Of a stretch of 64,000 nt of DNA, positions 53,101 to 62,490 are shown piece after piece. Where the stretch lies: the NCBI GenBank assembly GCA_018524725.1, contig JAEUWP010000219.1, positions 1-64,000 of the forward strand. The letters run 5' to 3'. The notes under the pieces were generated by a model. That model made no database searches. It was given only the letters and a program-made list of their open reading frames with translations, and was not told the origin of the DNA. Source of the DNA: Podaxis mareebaensis. Lineage: Eukaryota > Basidiomycota > Agaricomycetes > Agaricales > Agaricaceae. The translations under genes and the position numbers were made by a program. Numbering within the stretch: position 1 is the first letter of the stretch; each line of letters begins with the position of its first letter.

Positions 53101-55028
53101 CACCACCACAGAAGGAGAACATTACCTGGTTCCCTCATTCCTCAAGGATGCCACCCAAAGTGCATTAGACTCAGAGGCCATAAAAAGAAATCTCATGGCC
53201 AATCATGCTGCCAGTGGTGTAAGTCCTCTTCCTTCCTCCCAACTGTTGTCACCTCTTTGCTGGTTCTGACCTCCCACTTGTGCCATTGCTGGTGCTAGTC
53301 TACCCATCAGTGCTGTTGCTGGTGGTCCATCCTTGCCGAGCAATGTTGCCAGTCCTTGATTCTTGCCAGTCATTTTCTAGAGCCCGCCCTTATTGCCGGT
53401 CCTGTTATCGGCACTGCTCTTACTCAGGATCCCCCTGTCATTACTGCATCTATTGCCAGCTCGAATGCCAATAATTTGCAATCTAGCTCAATTTTGTCAA
53501 TCTATCTCACTTCAACATTGTTCTTAGCCACAGTCAAGGGATAGACTTCCCTACCTCTTGATCAATGCCAGAAAAATTATGGCACCTGTTGTGCTGGTCA
53601 GTCATTCCTACTTCAGCTTAACTGGCAACTGACAACCCTGCCTTCTAGGGCTTGACAGAGTGCGAACTCCTTGCCCTTCATGCTGAGGTCAAAGCTCTTC
53701 AGCAGCAATATGGCTTAAGCTACAAGGATGCAGCCCATTGCCTTTATCATTCTGAGTCCCAGAAGCTCAGGGCAATTGAGCATGCCAGAGACTCAATTAT
53801 GGAACTTGGCGAGCATGTTGATGTGTTGGTTCAGCAGGACATAATGAAGAAGATAGTTGACATTGATCACGGCACCACTCAGAATACTAGGCTTTCACAT
53901 GATACAGACTTGTAATGTTGCATAGGGCAAGAATCATTTTGGCACTAACACATGAGTGACTCATTAATTATTTCTTAGTTAAATCGATGGCAGGTGGTTG
54001 CCAGCTTTGTGCCAGTGTTCATAGCCAGCACAGTGATACATTTGCCCAAGTGCTGGTCCTCTGCTGGGCAAACATGACGTCAGTACCCATGTTTGCCGAT
54101 TATGGTACTGAGCCTTGGAAGTTCCCAGTGAAGCCAGCAGGCCCGTTATGACCACTTGAGTCACTACATTGTATGTGCCCACTGGTTCATGTCACTCATT
54201 ACAATGTAGGTGGACTATGTGCCTTTTTCCCTTCCAGATCCTATGGCCAAGAACTCTGATCTATGGAAAGGAATTGATTTGGCTATTGGAATAACTGTAC
54301 CAGAAGATTATCTCCCACATTCAACTTTTTTCCCAATATTGCTTAATGTCCATCTTTTGGAGTCACTTTCTGCAGACATAAGAATGTCTGATTCCAATTT
54401 TTGTCTTTCTGCTTTTGGAATCAGGAAGGTGAGTGCCCAATTATCAGCCTCATTCTTCTGAAATAGATCAGGCATGCAGTACAAACCCATCCCCATTTTA
54501 AACATTGGCCCATTATTCCCAAATCCAAAGACCATGTTTGAGGGGAACAATATCTCTTCATTAGAGCTCTTCATCCCAGAGAGGGATGTATTGGCAAAAT
54601 ATTCAATCAAGCAAGAATTCCATGAACACAGAGTCATGAATGGACTGTCTACTCTTGGAGGTCTCTGGACTTTCCTCAGTGGCATATTTGCAGTCATTTC
54701 TGGGACCTCTATTCTCCTTATCATGTTTGGTATGACTGCCTGACCTACTTTTGGCATTTACAATGCTAACATATACCAAACAATAGGCATAAAGCCATTG
54801 TCAATCTATGGACTTGTACATCTGCTCTGGCAGGGAAAAGTCTCTCTTGCAAATGGGAGAGTGTTGTCAAGTGCCAAACAGGCCCTTACTATTGCACTTC
54901 TGCATGAACACCTCATGGATGTCAATGATCCGGAGCCTGGAGTAAAAGAGGAAGACTCGAGGGGTGGAGATGGTGCCAATGACGGATTGATGTCTGGACA
55001 ACACGTTGAAAACAGAGAACTGCACTGA
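35180..55028 (+). CDS. Agaricomycete membrane protein gene split by a 17.8-kb transposon-filled intron
   Basis: Ten exons join in frame: 35180-35379, 35431-35498, 35551-35821, 35881-36082, 36133-36154, 36201-36353, 36452-36478, 54238-54428, 54480-54729 and 54787-55028, giving 541 residues with no stop. The N-terminus has TM helices at FRALVLSSLVACILSGYRLYI and ALYFVVPFLFPFLVFVHHV, then MAWGLVVLILLMQVTLMISFF and GGLFVGIIMVFLCCMAFNMIV. A probable extracytoplasmic domain follows (YQPLANHGTV, LHPLVRPCNGS), then the hallmark C-terminal helix GGLWTFLSGIFAVISGTSIL and IKPLSIYGLVHLLW. I know this pattern from a large uncharacterised agaricomycete family, where it usually reads GGLWTFxNGAFAxxFG...RPLSALGxVH. 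All junctions are GT-AG. Intron 7 (36479-54237) holds a nested transposon. Intron 5 is 46 nt and intron 6 is 98 nt; these two are the least certain. Confidence 0.72.
36488..36557 (+). repeat. Left terminal inverted repeat of the KDZ element
   Basis: This 70-bp repeat starts CTACATTGTATTGAGTGAC. It matches the reverse complement of 54140-54209 at 59 of 70 positions without gaps. Within it, TACATTGTAT and ATACAATGTA form a 10-bp inverted repeat of their own, separated by 24 bases, so the end can fold back on itself. Confidence 0.9.
36603..36699. repeat. Subterminal tandem duplication (51-bp period)
   Basis: Two diverged copies beginning CTGCCACTGGCTC start at 36603 and 36654, just inside the left end of the KDZ element. 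Subterminal repeats of this kind are often transposase-binding regions, but here this is only a possibility. Confidence 0.6.
38070..38074 (+). repeat. Target-site duplication (left copy, GGAGC) of the copia element
   Basis: GGAGC flanks the 5' LTR here, and an identical GGAGC follows the 3' LTR at 43032-43036. Five bases is the usual duplication length for Ty1/copia integrases. Confidence 0.9.
38075..38374 (+). repeat. 5' LTR of the copia element
   Basis: This 300-bp LTR starts TATTAGATAGC and ends CTCTTACA. It contains TATATATAG near 38190-38200 as a likely promoter. It contains two copies of a motif like CAGACTCxTATTCAA...GTACTGAG. It differs from the 3' LTR at 21 positions, all transitions. 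Confidence 0.95.
38375..38386 (+). other. Primer-binding site (initiator tRNA-Met half)
   Basis: Immediately after the 5' LTR, GGTTATGGGCCC is complementary at 11 of 12 positions to the anticodon stem-loop of eukaryotic initiator tRNA-Met (GGGCTCATAACC). Priming by an internally cleaved initiator tRNA is known for Drosophila copia and yeast Ty5. Confidence 0.55.
38456..42724 (+). pseudogene. Copia gag-pol: single 1423-codon frame with 18 nonsense mutations
   Basis: From ATG 38456 to TGA 42722-42724 the frame never shifts. In order: gag; a CCHC knuckle CYECGDPNH at about 39326; protease with LFNSGA where DSGA is expected; integrase with HSDMWG, TDDYSRY, HSDRGGEYTG and HNGIAE; reverse transcriptase with KWVFKTPCDTNGN, KAAFLNGE, KPLYGLKQSG and HIDD in place of YVDD; and RNase H with DADGN, SAKHQELV, STMESEYVA and KALLSPKVKHF. 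There are 18 internal stops: TGA at 38543, 38594, 38795, 38885, 39206, 39317, 39356, 39746, 39974, 40472, 40658, 40721, 41606, 41903, 42059 and 42539, and TAG at 41219 and 41489. Most TGAs fall where family members have Arg (CGA). It is not functional. Confidence 0.95.
42732..43031 (+). repeat. 3' LTR of the copia element
   Basis: Same length as the 5' LTR with no indels, 93% identical. It is preceded by the polypurine tract and followed by the GGAGC duplication (43032-43036). Confidence 0.95.
43032..43036 (+). repeat. Target-site duplication (right copy, GGAGC)
   Basis: Identical to the left copy at 38070-38074. Confidence 0.9.
43995..47618 (-). pseudogene. KDZ transposase with CxC2-type zinc finger, decayed
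   Basis: In order on the minus strand: a Cys/His segment (CTVC...CQFCIRNTHRENPLHSVQCW...FF) matching the CxC2-type N-terminal finger; NGVHHRALVTCLC; VLDDFWLSNLECKVSAYQYFQKL; LYQELLRVSCLW; CPACPQLGIN; DGNMKANHVW; CAWHGCF; IYDIACQYFVHL, carrying a likely catalytic Asp; GIGMFHVHGHKEECLFRYA; IDDHTNDSNHKKM; then LIAEKSFQYSHVLR, LTKDDVKASTALLDPN, PGSSTHHLSWIW and the C-terminal YEMQWTVQFFLYQKGLW. This is the order found in agaricomycete KDZ proteins. Several frameshifts and stops, and changes such as CAW for the usual CAR, show that it is inactive. It would have been the transposase of the 12.76-kb element. Confidence 0.9.
47865..50168 (+). pseudogene. KDZ-element cargo gene of unknown function, decayed
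   Basis: ATG 47865 opens a frame that resembles a transposon-associated protein common in agaricomycetes. It has NNWQPYVTVKAAKSTA, then a helical stretch (YKKHKEAIEEELRHIL ... LVYERMDEGQGKAIRDEIEQFKREGND). A segment near 49080-49260 follows (LDSFVIRDP, MRKDDILKFLCHVLWHQLDGPEDAFQFQMYE), and then a Pro/Gly-rich tail. Internal TGA codons (47933, 48208 and 49117 regions) stand where Arg is expected. An intron with GTGAGAATAC donor and CTGTAG acceptor (48085-48139) fits the frame. I know no biochemical role. Confidence 0.5.
50181..50284. repeat. 52-bp tandem duplication between convergent cargo genes
   Basis: Two copies begin GAACATGCTGTGC at 50181 and 50233, with a few differences. They lie just after the stop codon of the + strand cargo gene and before the 3' end of the opposing one. 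Confidence 0.7.
50368..52960 (-). pseudogene. KDZ-element cargo gene, Pro-rich, unknown function
   Basis: On the minus strand, a 5' portion around 52900-52500 (HTFIMFIIMDWWKNGKKPGFADRAQE) leads to a basic region (51930-51860: KKGKGKAKEREG). A 289-codon frame follows (51237-50368), starting with a coiled-coil-like segment (DAVRRLNNLEGKMRGL, then RCLEHLERTVDTLTQKVNEVCEFLGL) and ending in a Pro/Ser/Met-rich tail. A TGA follows GFAD-RAQE in the 5' part. No enzyme motif is visible. It seems to be a companion gene of the transposon, possibly DNA- or protein-binding, but that is a guess. Confidence 0.4.
53652..53915 (+). CDS. Right-end cargo ORF of the KDZ element, helical
   Basis: This open stretch of 87 codons is highly helical (TECELLALHAEVKALQQQYGLSYKDAAHCLYHSE). 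It follows a CAG-like acceptor context and is probably an exon of a gene that begins near 53030 (MDSAPTSKDLLLSAEM). The function is unknown; the exon joins are not resolved. Confidence 0.35.
   Translation: MTECELLALHAEVKALQQQYGLSYKDAAHCLYHSESQKLRAIEHARDSIMELGEHVDVLVQQDIMKKIVDIDHGTTQNTRLSHDTDL
54140..54209 (-). repeat. Right terminal inverted repeat of the KDZ element
   Basis: Read on the minus strand it starts CTACATTGTAATGAGTGAC and pairs with the left end at 59 of 70 positions. Like the left end it contains TACATTGTA ... ATACAATGTA, a nested fold-back. Confidence 0.9.
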
Positions 55029-56084
55029 ATCCAGGATAAGAGCAGTGACCCATGTGTTGGCATTGGCAAATGCATGCCGAGTGGTCCAAGTGACACACTC
55101 GCTTGGACCCACACGACGTAATATACCTGCTTTCTTTTCTTATTCTCTTCTTGTGATTCGGGGTCTCCATTTTCTTATTATCTCCTTTCTTATTGTTTCA
55201 TGATGACAGTCTTTTACCAGTAGCATAAAATACCAAACCACACGCAATACCACTTCAGTTCTCGAGAGACTGGAGTATCATTATACTCCTATAACTGTTC
55301 ACATGCTTATTTATCTTCGCGCAGTATCACTTCTTTTGTATTCTTTCAACATGGGTGTATGGGTTTAATAAATAATATTTCGCTCGTGCCCTGTATATTT
55401 TGACAGCAACCGTGTCGACATGAAGACTTATCCACTAAAACGGCGTTGTCTCGTGTAGCCAAGCCAAAAACTCGGAATTTGTTATGTCCTTCACTTGTAA
55501 AGGGGTAGGGACCCGGCATCACGTTCGACTATGAACCATCGTATGATTATCTCGACTCCGTGATAGTCACTGCTGGTGAGCTATGCACCCACGTTGAGCT
55601 CTGCGGTCGAGTTTCAAATCCCTGTCTAAGTAAGTAGACAGGCTTGTCTCGTATAAATCAGGACCATCTTACATCGTCACCTTATTACAACTCGTTTTGA
55701 AACATGGGCACCAAACCGCAGTGCAAAGAGCTCGGGGCTGACCTTGGGTGATGAACGAGCAGGCCAACGAGGTTAGTCACCCTAAAATATGAACGCTACG
55801 TTCGACGAGATGCCGGTCATCTGTCTCCAGGTCCGTTCCATTGACCTTGTGCATGAGGTAGGAATATCTAGCCTACCATCTCCCTATCACTGCCGGAAGG
55901 CACGAAAAGGCCTGTATAACAATATCTAGAGAAATACATATCCTGTTTTCCCACTAGAGCTTCGATTTGAAACTGATCCTCACTGGTCTCAAGCACCTTC
56001 ATCCAAGTTGGTCGTCAAGAACCCGGTACAAGTGCATTAAGAGGCCTCTTGTGCCAAGCACACAAGGACCCCAGCCAAGTTACA
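55029..56084. other. Intergenic region, no gene recognised
   Basis: About 1.06 kb between convergent genes. Short open stretches only. A tRNA-like B-box at about 55609-55625 was considered and rejected. Confidence 0.55.
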
Positions 56085-58287
56085 TTATGCACTCTCCACT
56101 GTGACTTTCGCTCTTTCAACCACCTCCTCCGGTGTTAGACTCCATAGGACGTCGATTAGCCCGCCCAAAAACGTTCCTGGCCCTCGCACATACTCCCTCT
56201 CGACCGCGATCCCTGCAGCGACAGTCAACACAAGGACACTGTTCCCAGCGTGAGCTAATGCCACCTAAGTCATCAAAGAAGAGTCCTTTACCCAGCGATG
56301 GCACCCAAAAACATATCGCCGCTTACCAGGCTGCCGTCTGCGTTTGATTGGGACCCATCTGCCGAAGCTATGGCGGAGGCAGCAGCGCAATAGGAGGCGA
56401 CGGAGCTACCGACGATACATCCAGAGCCCGTGATCTTCCCAAGGACTTCGTGGCCGTTCTTTAGAGATATGACGGTCTTCCCATCGGAGATGTAATCCGT
56501 TGGGCCGGTCATCACAATGATACTTCCTGGAGGTTTCTGATTTAGCTGTCAAGTGATCGACGAGGAAAAGCGGATGGGCACACGTTCTTTGCGGGCTAGC
56601 CGCTTGACGAAGGAAATCGGATCCTTGAAACCGGATCCTATACTGTCAACGCCTTTGGATTCAACCTGAAGGAGAAAGCGTCTAATCAGCAACTAGAAAG
56701 CCCGAAGAAAGAGTTTAACCTCTTGGGATCCGGCGATTGCAGCGAGTTCTCCAGCATTTCCCTTGATCACGCTTGCCTGGAACAGATTTAATAGTTCTGT
56801 AGCCAGTACAAGTTTCGTTAGGAAATGTCCTCGTTTTATCTGGATAAATGATCCCCACCATTGACAGAATCTTTCCTGAATTGGCTCGCGCCAACACCAA
56901 CCGGATCGAAAACAATTGGCTTCCTAAATGTATTGGCATAGAAGCCTATCCGTGGGTGACCCCAATGAGCAAGGAATATTACAAAGTAAGTATTAGCGCA
57001 CCTGCTCTGCGCATGCCCTCCACAGTCGTGGAAGTCAGCGTTCCAATATTGACAAGTAGTGCACCAGTAATTCGTTCAAGGTCTTCCATTTCTTCTGGAC
57101 CGGTCGCCATGATTGGGCTTGCTCCTAGTGCGAGGGTGACGTTAGCGGATTGGGTGGCGACGACATTATTAGTGATCTAGTGCAATAGATCCCTGCTGAG
57201 CATCCCACGTTGAAGAACACGTAGACGGATGCATACCTGGTGTACAAGGGGACTGATTTCCCTGACCTTAACCATCAACTTTCCCACACCTTCAAGGATC
57301 GCATCGGTGGTAGGCGTTGCCAATTCTTGTCCATACAAGCTCGACGGAAGCGTCCATCCCCGTGCGGGAGTCAGGGCGAACTCGACCTTGAAAGCCTTGA
57401 ATATGCGCGATAATTTTTCTGTCGCTTGTTTCGGGTTTTGCGAGGCCACGATTTCAGAGACGACCGCGACGCCATCGAGCGCGCGTCCCGTAGACGAAAC
57501 GCTTCCGTAAAGGGTCCTCAACAAGTTACCGGCCTTGATGCCGCCTATCGTCATTAAAGCAATCCGAGACGATGTCACTTCAGAACCTGCGCATGAGAAC
57601 ATACCAATGGCCACAGCTTTGACACTAGAACCATCCAATGCTTCCAACATCACACCCACACCCCTCACACCAATGATTGGATTTGTCAGAACCTTCGTCC
57701 GCGTACCCCAAACCGCTCCAATGCCGATATATTCTACACCATCCTCTACCGCCTTCTTGACGTGCTGGAGGTTGTTGCAGCTCACGCCGATGATAGCATC
57801 CTTTGGTAGCAGAGCTCGTGCTTGAGCGACCGACATGTCCGTTTGTCCGAGATGCACGCCGTGAGCGTTGATTGCAAGGGCAACATCTACTCTATCGTTG
57901 ACGAGAATCGGAACGTTGTATTTGTCACATATGGCCTTGGAGGCTCTTGCAATTTGGATAAACTGGATAATACGTCACAGGAGCGTTCACAAGTGGTCGT
58001 GAAGGAAGGCTAGTCGCACCTCTTCGGTGTCTGTATCCTTTTCGCGGATTTGCACGACAGTGACGCCTCCTTGTAGTGCCTGTGTATCAGTTCTTTGAAT
58101 AAGGCCTTGCACAATTCAAGATTATGTCTTCTATTACTTACCTCTTCCAACGATTCAAGATAATCCTGGAGCCGATTAATCTTCAGTTACTGTTGCATTC
58201 TGCAATTGGGATTGGAGCCACTTTGCCTGGAGGAAGTAGTTCCCTTCCTGTTACCAGATAAATGGAATAGTCGACGTTGGCCATCAT
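56085..58287 (-). CDS. THI6: Bifunctional thiamine-phosphate synthase / hydroxyethylthiazole kinase
   Basis: Eleven exons (58287-58222, 58165-58142, 58079-58020, 57962-57605, 57544-57237, 57176-57002, 56945-56859, 56796-56720, 56665-56582, 56536-56292, 56238-56085) give 545 residues. The N-terminal half is ThiE-like: YSIYLVTGRELLP, GGVTVVQIREKDTDTEEF, VPILVNDRVDVALAINAHGVHLGQTDM and VEYIGIGAVWGTRTK. It condenses the thiazole and pyrimidine moieties to thiamine phosphate. The C-terminal half is ThiM-like: ITNNVVATQSANVTLALGASPIM, KPIVFDPVGVGAS, VIKGNAGELAAIAG, KITGSGCIVGS and RGPGTFLGGLIDVLW. It phosphorylates hydroxyethylthiazole. The fusion and domain order are those of yeast Thi6. Exon 2 is only 24 nt; the first donor (GTGGCT) is weak but the frame requires it. 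Two ATGs are adjacent at the start (58287 and 58284). Confidence 0.95.
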
Positions 58288-58736
58288 TACAGTTGCAATA
58301 CTTGGCCTTAGTGGGAAGAAGATGAGATAACAGTTGGACCCATGACTCCGGCTGCCTTTTAAGGCAGTGAGTGCTTCCCAGTCTCTCAAATTGGCTTGTA
58401 AGTGGGTGCGACGCCGAAGTTGAACGTTGAGTCTGACTATTACATGGGTACTAGGGTGACCAGTCTATCACAACTCACTGGAACACCTGGGACCACAACT
58501 TCACAAGTCAACTAAGTTACTCGCTACCACGAGGCACTTGTCATGATCCTGTCTACCCAATGTTGATATAAAAACTAACGGAAAATAACTGATAAACAAA
58601 AGCCCAAAGTATGATCACACTAAATGCGCCGTGAGCGAAAGAAATCAGAAGAAATCAGTGGTATACACAAAACAAAACACGAGGCACCAAGGAAAACATC
58701 CAATAATCACTGTTCCGACCCTCCATCCTCCCGCGA
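58288..58736. other. Intergenic region, no gene recognised
   Basis: About 450 bp between two genes read on the minus strand: the promoter of the thiamine gene and the 3' end of the upstream membrane-protein gene. An open frame upstream of the THI6 ATG could extend that gene by 34 residues, but it has no family support. Confidence 0.55.
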
Positions 58737-61030
58737 CTATCGATGATAATCGGGCGGCCCAACGTCAAATCTACCTAGACTTGTCCTTGAACCCTTCAGG
58801 CTCCTTGCTCGCGGCCCCACAACTCCACTGGTGCTCTTTCCTCCGCTTCCACTGCCCCCCACCGCCCCTGCACCAACAATACTACTACTGCTACCACTGC
58901 CACCAACAGTCGAAGCACTAGTCGTAGAAATCAACTCTCCCAGCTCGCTCGAACTCAACCCTGCCTGTAGTACAGGTCGCGCAGCTCCTGGCGGTAATGG
59001 AAGTACTACCGTCTGCTTTCTTTGCAAGTCCACCTGGAATTGTGATTGTACTGGGAACGTTTGCGGGTTCGGTTCTGATGCTGATTGAGGATGGTACGAG
59101 AGAACTACTGGTTGGGCATCTGCCAGGATTATTGAGGCAGGACCCGGTTTCGAGTTACTTCGTTTGTGATTTGTACTAAGAGCGGGGCTTGTACTCGGTG
59201 ATTTTGCCTGCGACAATGTAGAAAGCTGTGAAGATGAGAATAGAAGTGAGTTTTAGCCAATAGGCAACACAAATTACTCACACTGGTGATGGTGGAAGCA
59301 GCTGGTGTTGTCGAAGGAACCGTCTGGGGAGCCAACGAAGCGTCCGGAGGTGGTGATAGCTGACTCTGCCTTTGAGTGGTCCCGCTACTACCAATGCCGC
59401 CCACTCCGAAGTCCGTCGCACTTCCAGGTCTCATAAGAGGCTGATTTAACACAGATAGCCCTGATAATGACGCTTGTTGCTTTGAGTGCTGTCCACTAGT
59501 ACCAGTAGATTGCGACATTGTCCTTGAGGCATTTGAAAACGTGCTAAAATGCACGCTTGGCCGCCCTGTCACGAGCACCTCTTCCCTTTCATCCCCACCA
59601 CCAGCAACTTCCTTCTTAGCCGTTCGACCAGTACTACTTCCGCCCACTCCAGGAGGTCCATAATCCGGAATAAGGTATTCTGTATCCCGATCCGACGTCC
59701 CCACAACCGCATATCGGCCACTGCCATCCAGCTCAAAACGCTCTTTTCCTGTTTGCTTTCTCTTTGTCACCCGCTTCGCACCCTCGAGGGTATCGTTGTC
59801 ACCATACTTCCACCAGTTGAAGCTGAAGAACTTGGCTAGTCTCGACTGAGTTTGGTCCCGCCCCGGATTACGACGAACGTAATAAAACATAGTGATGAGA
59901 AAGAGGATGAGGAAGGTAATCGTTCCCACTGCGATCGCCGCTATTGTGGTTGGTGGTAATCGGTCGCGGGTCCTACTCGCAACATCAGTTAAGTCTTCGA
60001 CCAAGGTTATAATCGAGACAACGTACGTTGGGTCGAGAGACGGTGCCGTGAACACATTGATATAATCAATCGCTAACACCTTTCCGTCGGCCCCGTCCCC
60101 TTCGTGCGTCACTCTGACAGTATGCATTCCTTTCCCAATACCTCCCCTGTAATAGAGCAACGATTGAGGTACGTATCTTGAAGGAAGGACGGAAAAGTTT
60201 TGCGGTATTTCGCCGTCAAACTGCACGGCGTATGGCGCACCATTAGGATCCACGGGGCCATAGATCGCTACTGCGCTTCCGGCGAATGAATATTGCATGG
60301 ACGACCCAGCTTTCGTTGATATACTGAACGGTGTCAAATTACGCCCTGGTACGCAGATAAATAGACCAACTTACTGTCCCGTCCCACCAAAATACGTGCC
60401 TTGATTATCCGGAGTCGTGTTCCAATCATCCGGAGAAGAGTATTGAATCGCTTCACTCGTGTCTTGCGCTGTCCTAACAATGATTTCCTCCTGTGGTTCT
60501 CCAAAATCCGCCTCCCATGTAACCTACTCACAATCAGGACGTTTCGAAAGGCGCCAAGCAGAAATGTAACGCACGAAATCAATATCAAGAAACGTTGCAC
60601 CACGATTCGTCACCGTCACCACATGGTGATCATTCTTCAACCCATCCGAAGCATTTGCACTAAACATCATCCACTGGAACTCTTCCGGGCCTGATGCGAT
60701 TCCGCTCTGCTCGTCGTACAGTGTATCATCGACTTGAACCTGGAAAGGTCCATGATTGGCGCGTTTACCACCATATATTCTGATGTTGTTGCCGAAGAAC
60801 GTGAATGACACACTCGCGTTGTTAGTGTTGGTCCACATCGCTGTGCTTTGGTAGTATCTGGATGCAACGTAAAGCAGTAAATCATTATTTGAGACAATCA
60901 AACTAACAGATACAGTAACTTACGAGCTGATGAACACATCCTGATTCGAAGTCGCTGGACTCCAACCCGACACGGGTGACCATTGGAAAATTGGTGAGGT
61001 ATCGTCAACGGTTGTCGTCAAGGTTGGCAT
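58737..61030 (-). CDS. Single-pass membrane protein with tandem carbohydrate-binding-like ectodomains
   Basis: Six exons join in frame into roughly 680 residues, starting at ATG 61030. Introns lie at about 60924-60856, 60578-60533, 60374-60330, 60028-59974 and 59283-59225. Two related beta-rich ectodomain segments follow each other: TAMWTNTNNASVSFTFFGNNIRIYG with DTLYDE, then SMQYSFAGSAVAIYGPVDPNGAPYAVQFDG. They resemble the galactose-binding-like jelly rolls of many agaricomycete surface proteins. A single TM helix (TIAAIAVGTITFLILFLITMFYYV) is followed by a long cytosolic tail rich in Ser, Gly and Pro. No classical signal peptide is seen, as is usual for this protein type. It may be a wall or glycan sensor; this is inference. 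Confidence 0.82.
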
Positions 61031-62490
61031 GCTGCAGGTCGGGGGTAACGAAGGTAGAAAGCGAGAACAATGAAAAGGATGCGGCGCAGTCCGATGGCGA
61101 GAGAATCAGTCTGTTCCGTTGTATCGAATCCAAACGTAGAACGAACGCGTGTCCTCTGCGTCACCAGGAAAAACGCCGACCAAAACCTCCACTACCTTGA
61201 GCCGTATTCTCCCAGGAATCTCCCGAGAACTAGAACAATTGGGTGTTTCAGATAATGTCCAATCAATCAGACCGGTTGCTGAAAGGTCGAACAAGCAGGG
61301 TTCAGCGACGGGAACTGGAGTTGGGAAGGGTGTTCCACAAGGAACGAGAAGAGGAATTCATTTCCGCCGCCCACCGTTCTGGCAGGTGACGGACCGTGTC
61401 GTGATTCAATGCTTCCCGGCCACTGAGTAGTAGATTTGGATTGTGCCTAAAGAGGAAGGAAAAGGAAACGATCATGGTGTTCCTGATAGATAAACGCTTG
61501 TGTAAGCGCCACAACTGCCAAACGTGCGAGGTTTCTCTATTCCAGTCAATTCCCTTCAACAAACCATGCACACAGAGCTATAAATGCTTCATACTCCGGT
61601 CTTTACAAATATACATCACAATGATACTCCTCGAATGACATAGGCACTCACTAGCCAATCATCTTGCAGTCTCCCCGCCTCTCGACATGTGTCCAACACG
61701 ATGAGTCCTTGACCTAGGTTCGGCTGCTGGAGGTTGTTCATCAAGGTCGCCAAGGATTCCTTGGAACATTACGGGTCCCAGATGACATCCTACGCGATAA
61801 GCTCATACAAAAGTAATGGTGAAGGAACAAGCAACCTCGAGAGTGAATGGATGATCCAAGGATCAGCAAAACTCACACGATCATCCCTGGTGCGGGACAG
61901 GATAGCGACGACGGTTAGTTCGGACATCTCACTCACGTCCTCCCAGAAGCCTCAAATTAGTCGCAAGCTCTGCGGTGGCGTTTTCATATAATTTAGCATT
62001 AGTTAGGGTCTGGGCCATCCGCCAACTTCGGATTCTGGACCACTACAACTACCTTGTCCGGGGAAAATGGGAACGCTTCAAGCGACTCATGCTGAGATGG
62101 CGCTCCGATATGTTGTTGTCTACACTGACGGTGTGAGACAGGTCATCTCTCGCCGAGGAAAAACAGTACGGCTTTTTGGTCAAGTCAGGTACGGGGTTGA
62201 TCCTTCCATTGTGTTCCTCCGGTTCCGTAAATGGTGGACGGACTTTCATACACCTTTAATTGACTTGTTTCAGGTCCGCTCCCACCCGGATAAGTACTCT
62301 GGATCGAGTGCAGTCATTCAAGCTAAGGTTAGTTGCAATAGCCAAAGCCCATAACCTACACCAGCCTTTCATATCTCAGATTTGCCCCGCAGACTAGGTC
62401 GGAAGACACATGCCAATCAATCAACGAAACCCCTGTCAACGAAACCCAAAGTCCAGGATAAATATTTAATACAAACTCCCTCGTGCACAC
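61031..62490. other. Intergenic region, no gene recognised
   Basis: About 1.46 kb between the membrane-protein start and the beta-glucosidase end. There are short open stretches on both strands (for example 61734-61991 and 62067-62354 on +), none with a recognisable domain or convincing splice partners. Confidence 0.5.

Larger units (their letters stand above)
36488..54209. mobile_element. KDZ (Kyakuja-Dileera-Zisupton) DNA transposon, with a nested copia element
   Basis: Seventy-base terminal inverted repeats bound 17,722 bp. Without the copia insert (4,957 bp plus one 5-bp duplication) the element is about 12.76 kb. It carries a KDZ transposase pseudogene (-), a second minus-strand gene at the left end, and at least three cargo frames to the right. 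The flanks, TAGTCAAC and GTGGACTA, do not form a clean 8-bp duplication, so the target site has mutated or the ends shifted. The element sits within intron 7 of a host gene. Reading frames are broken by stop codons, many of them TGA where CGA is expected. CpG is rare throughout. Confidence 0.85.

Noticed and set aside
36488..54209. Expectation of a TET/JBP oxygenase gene inside the KDZ element
   Set aside because: None of the frames on either strand shows the HxD region or other sequence typical of those enzymes.
55563..55640. tRNA-like signal with a B-box resembling GAGTTTCAAATCCC
   Set aside because: The T-stem does not pair, the acceptor stem cannot be formed and the A-box spacing is poor.
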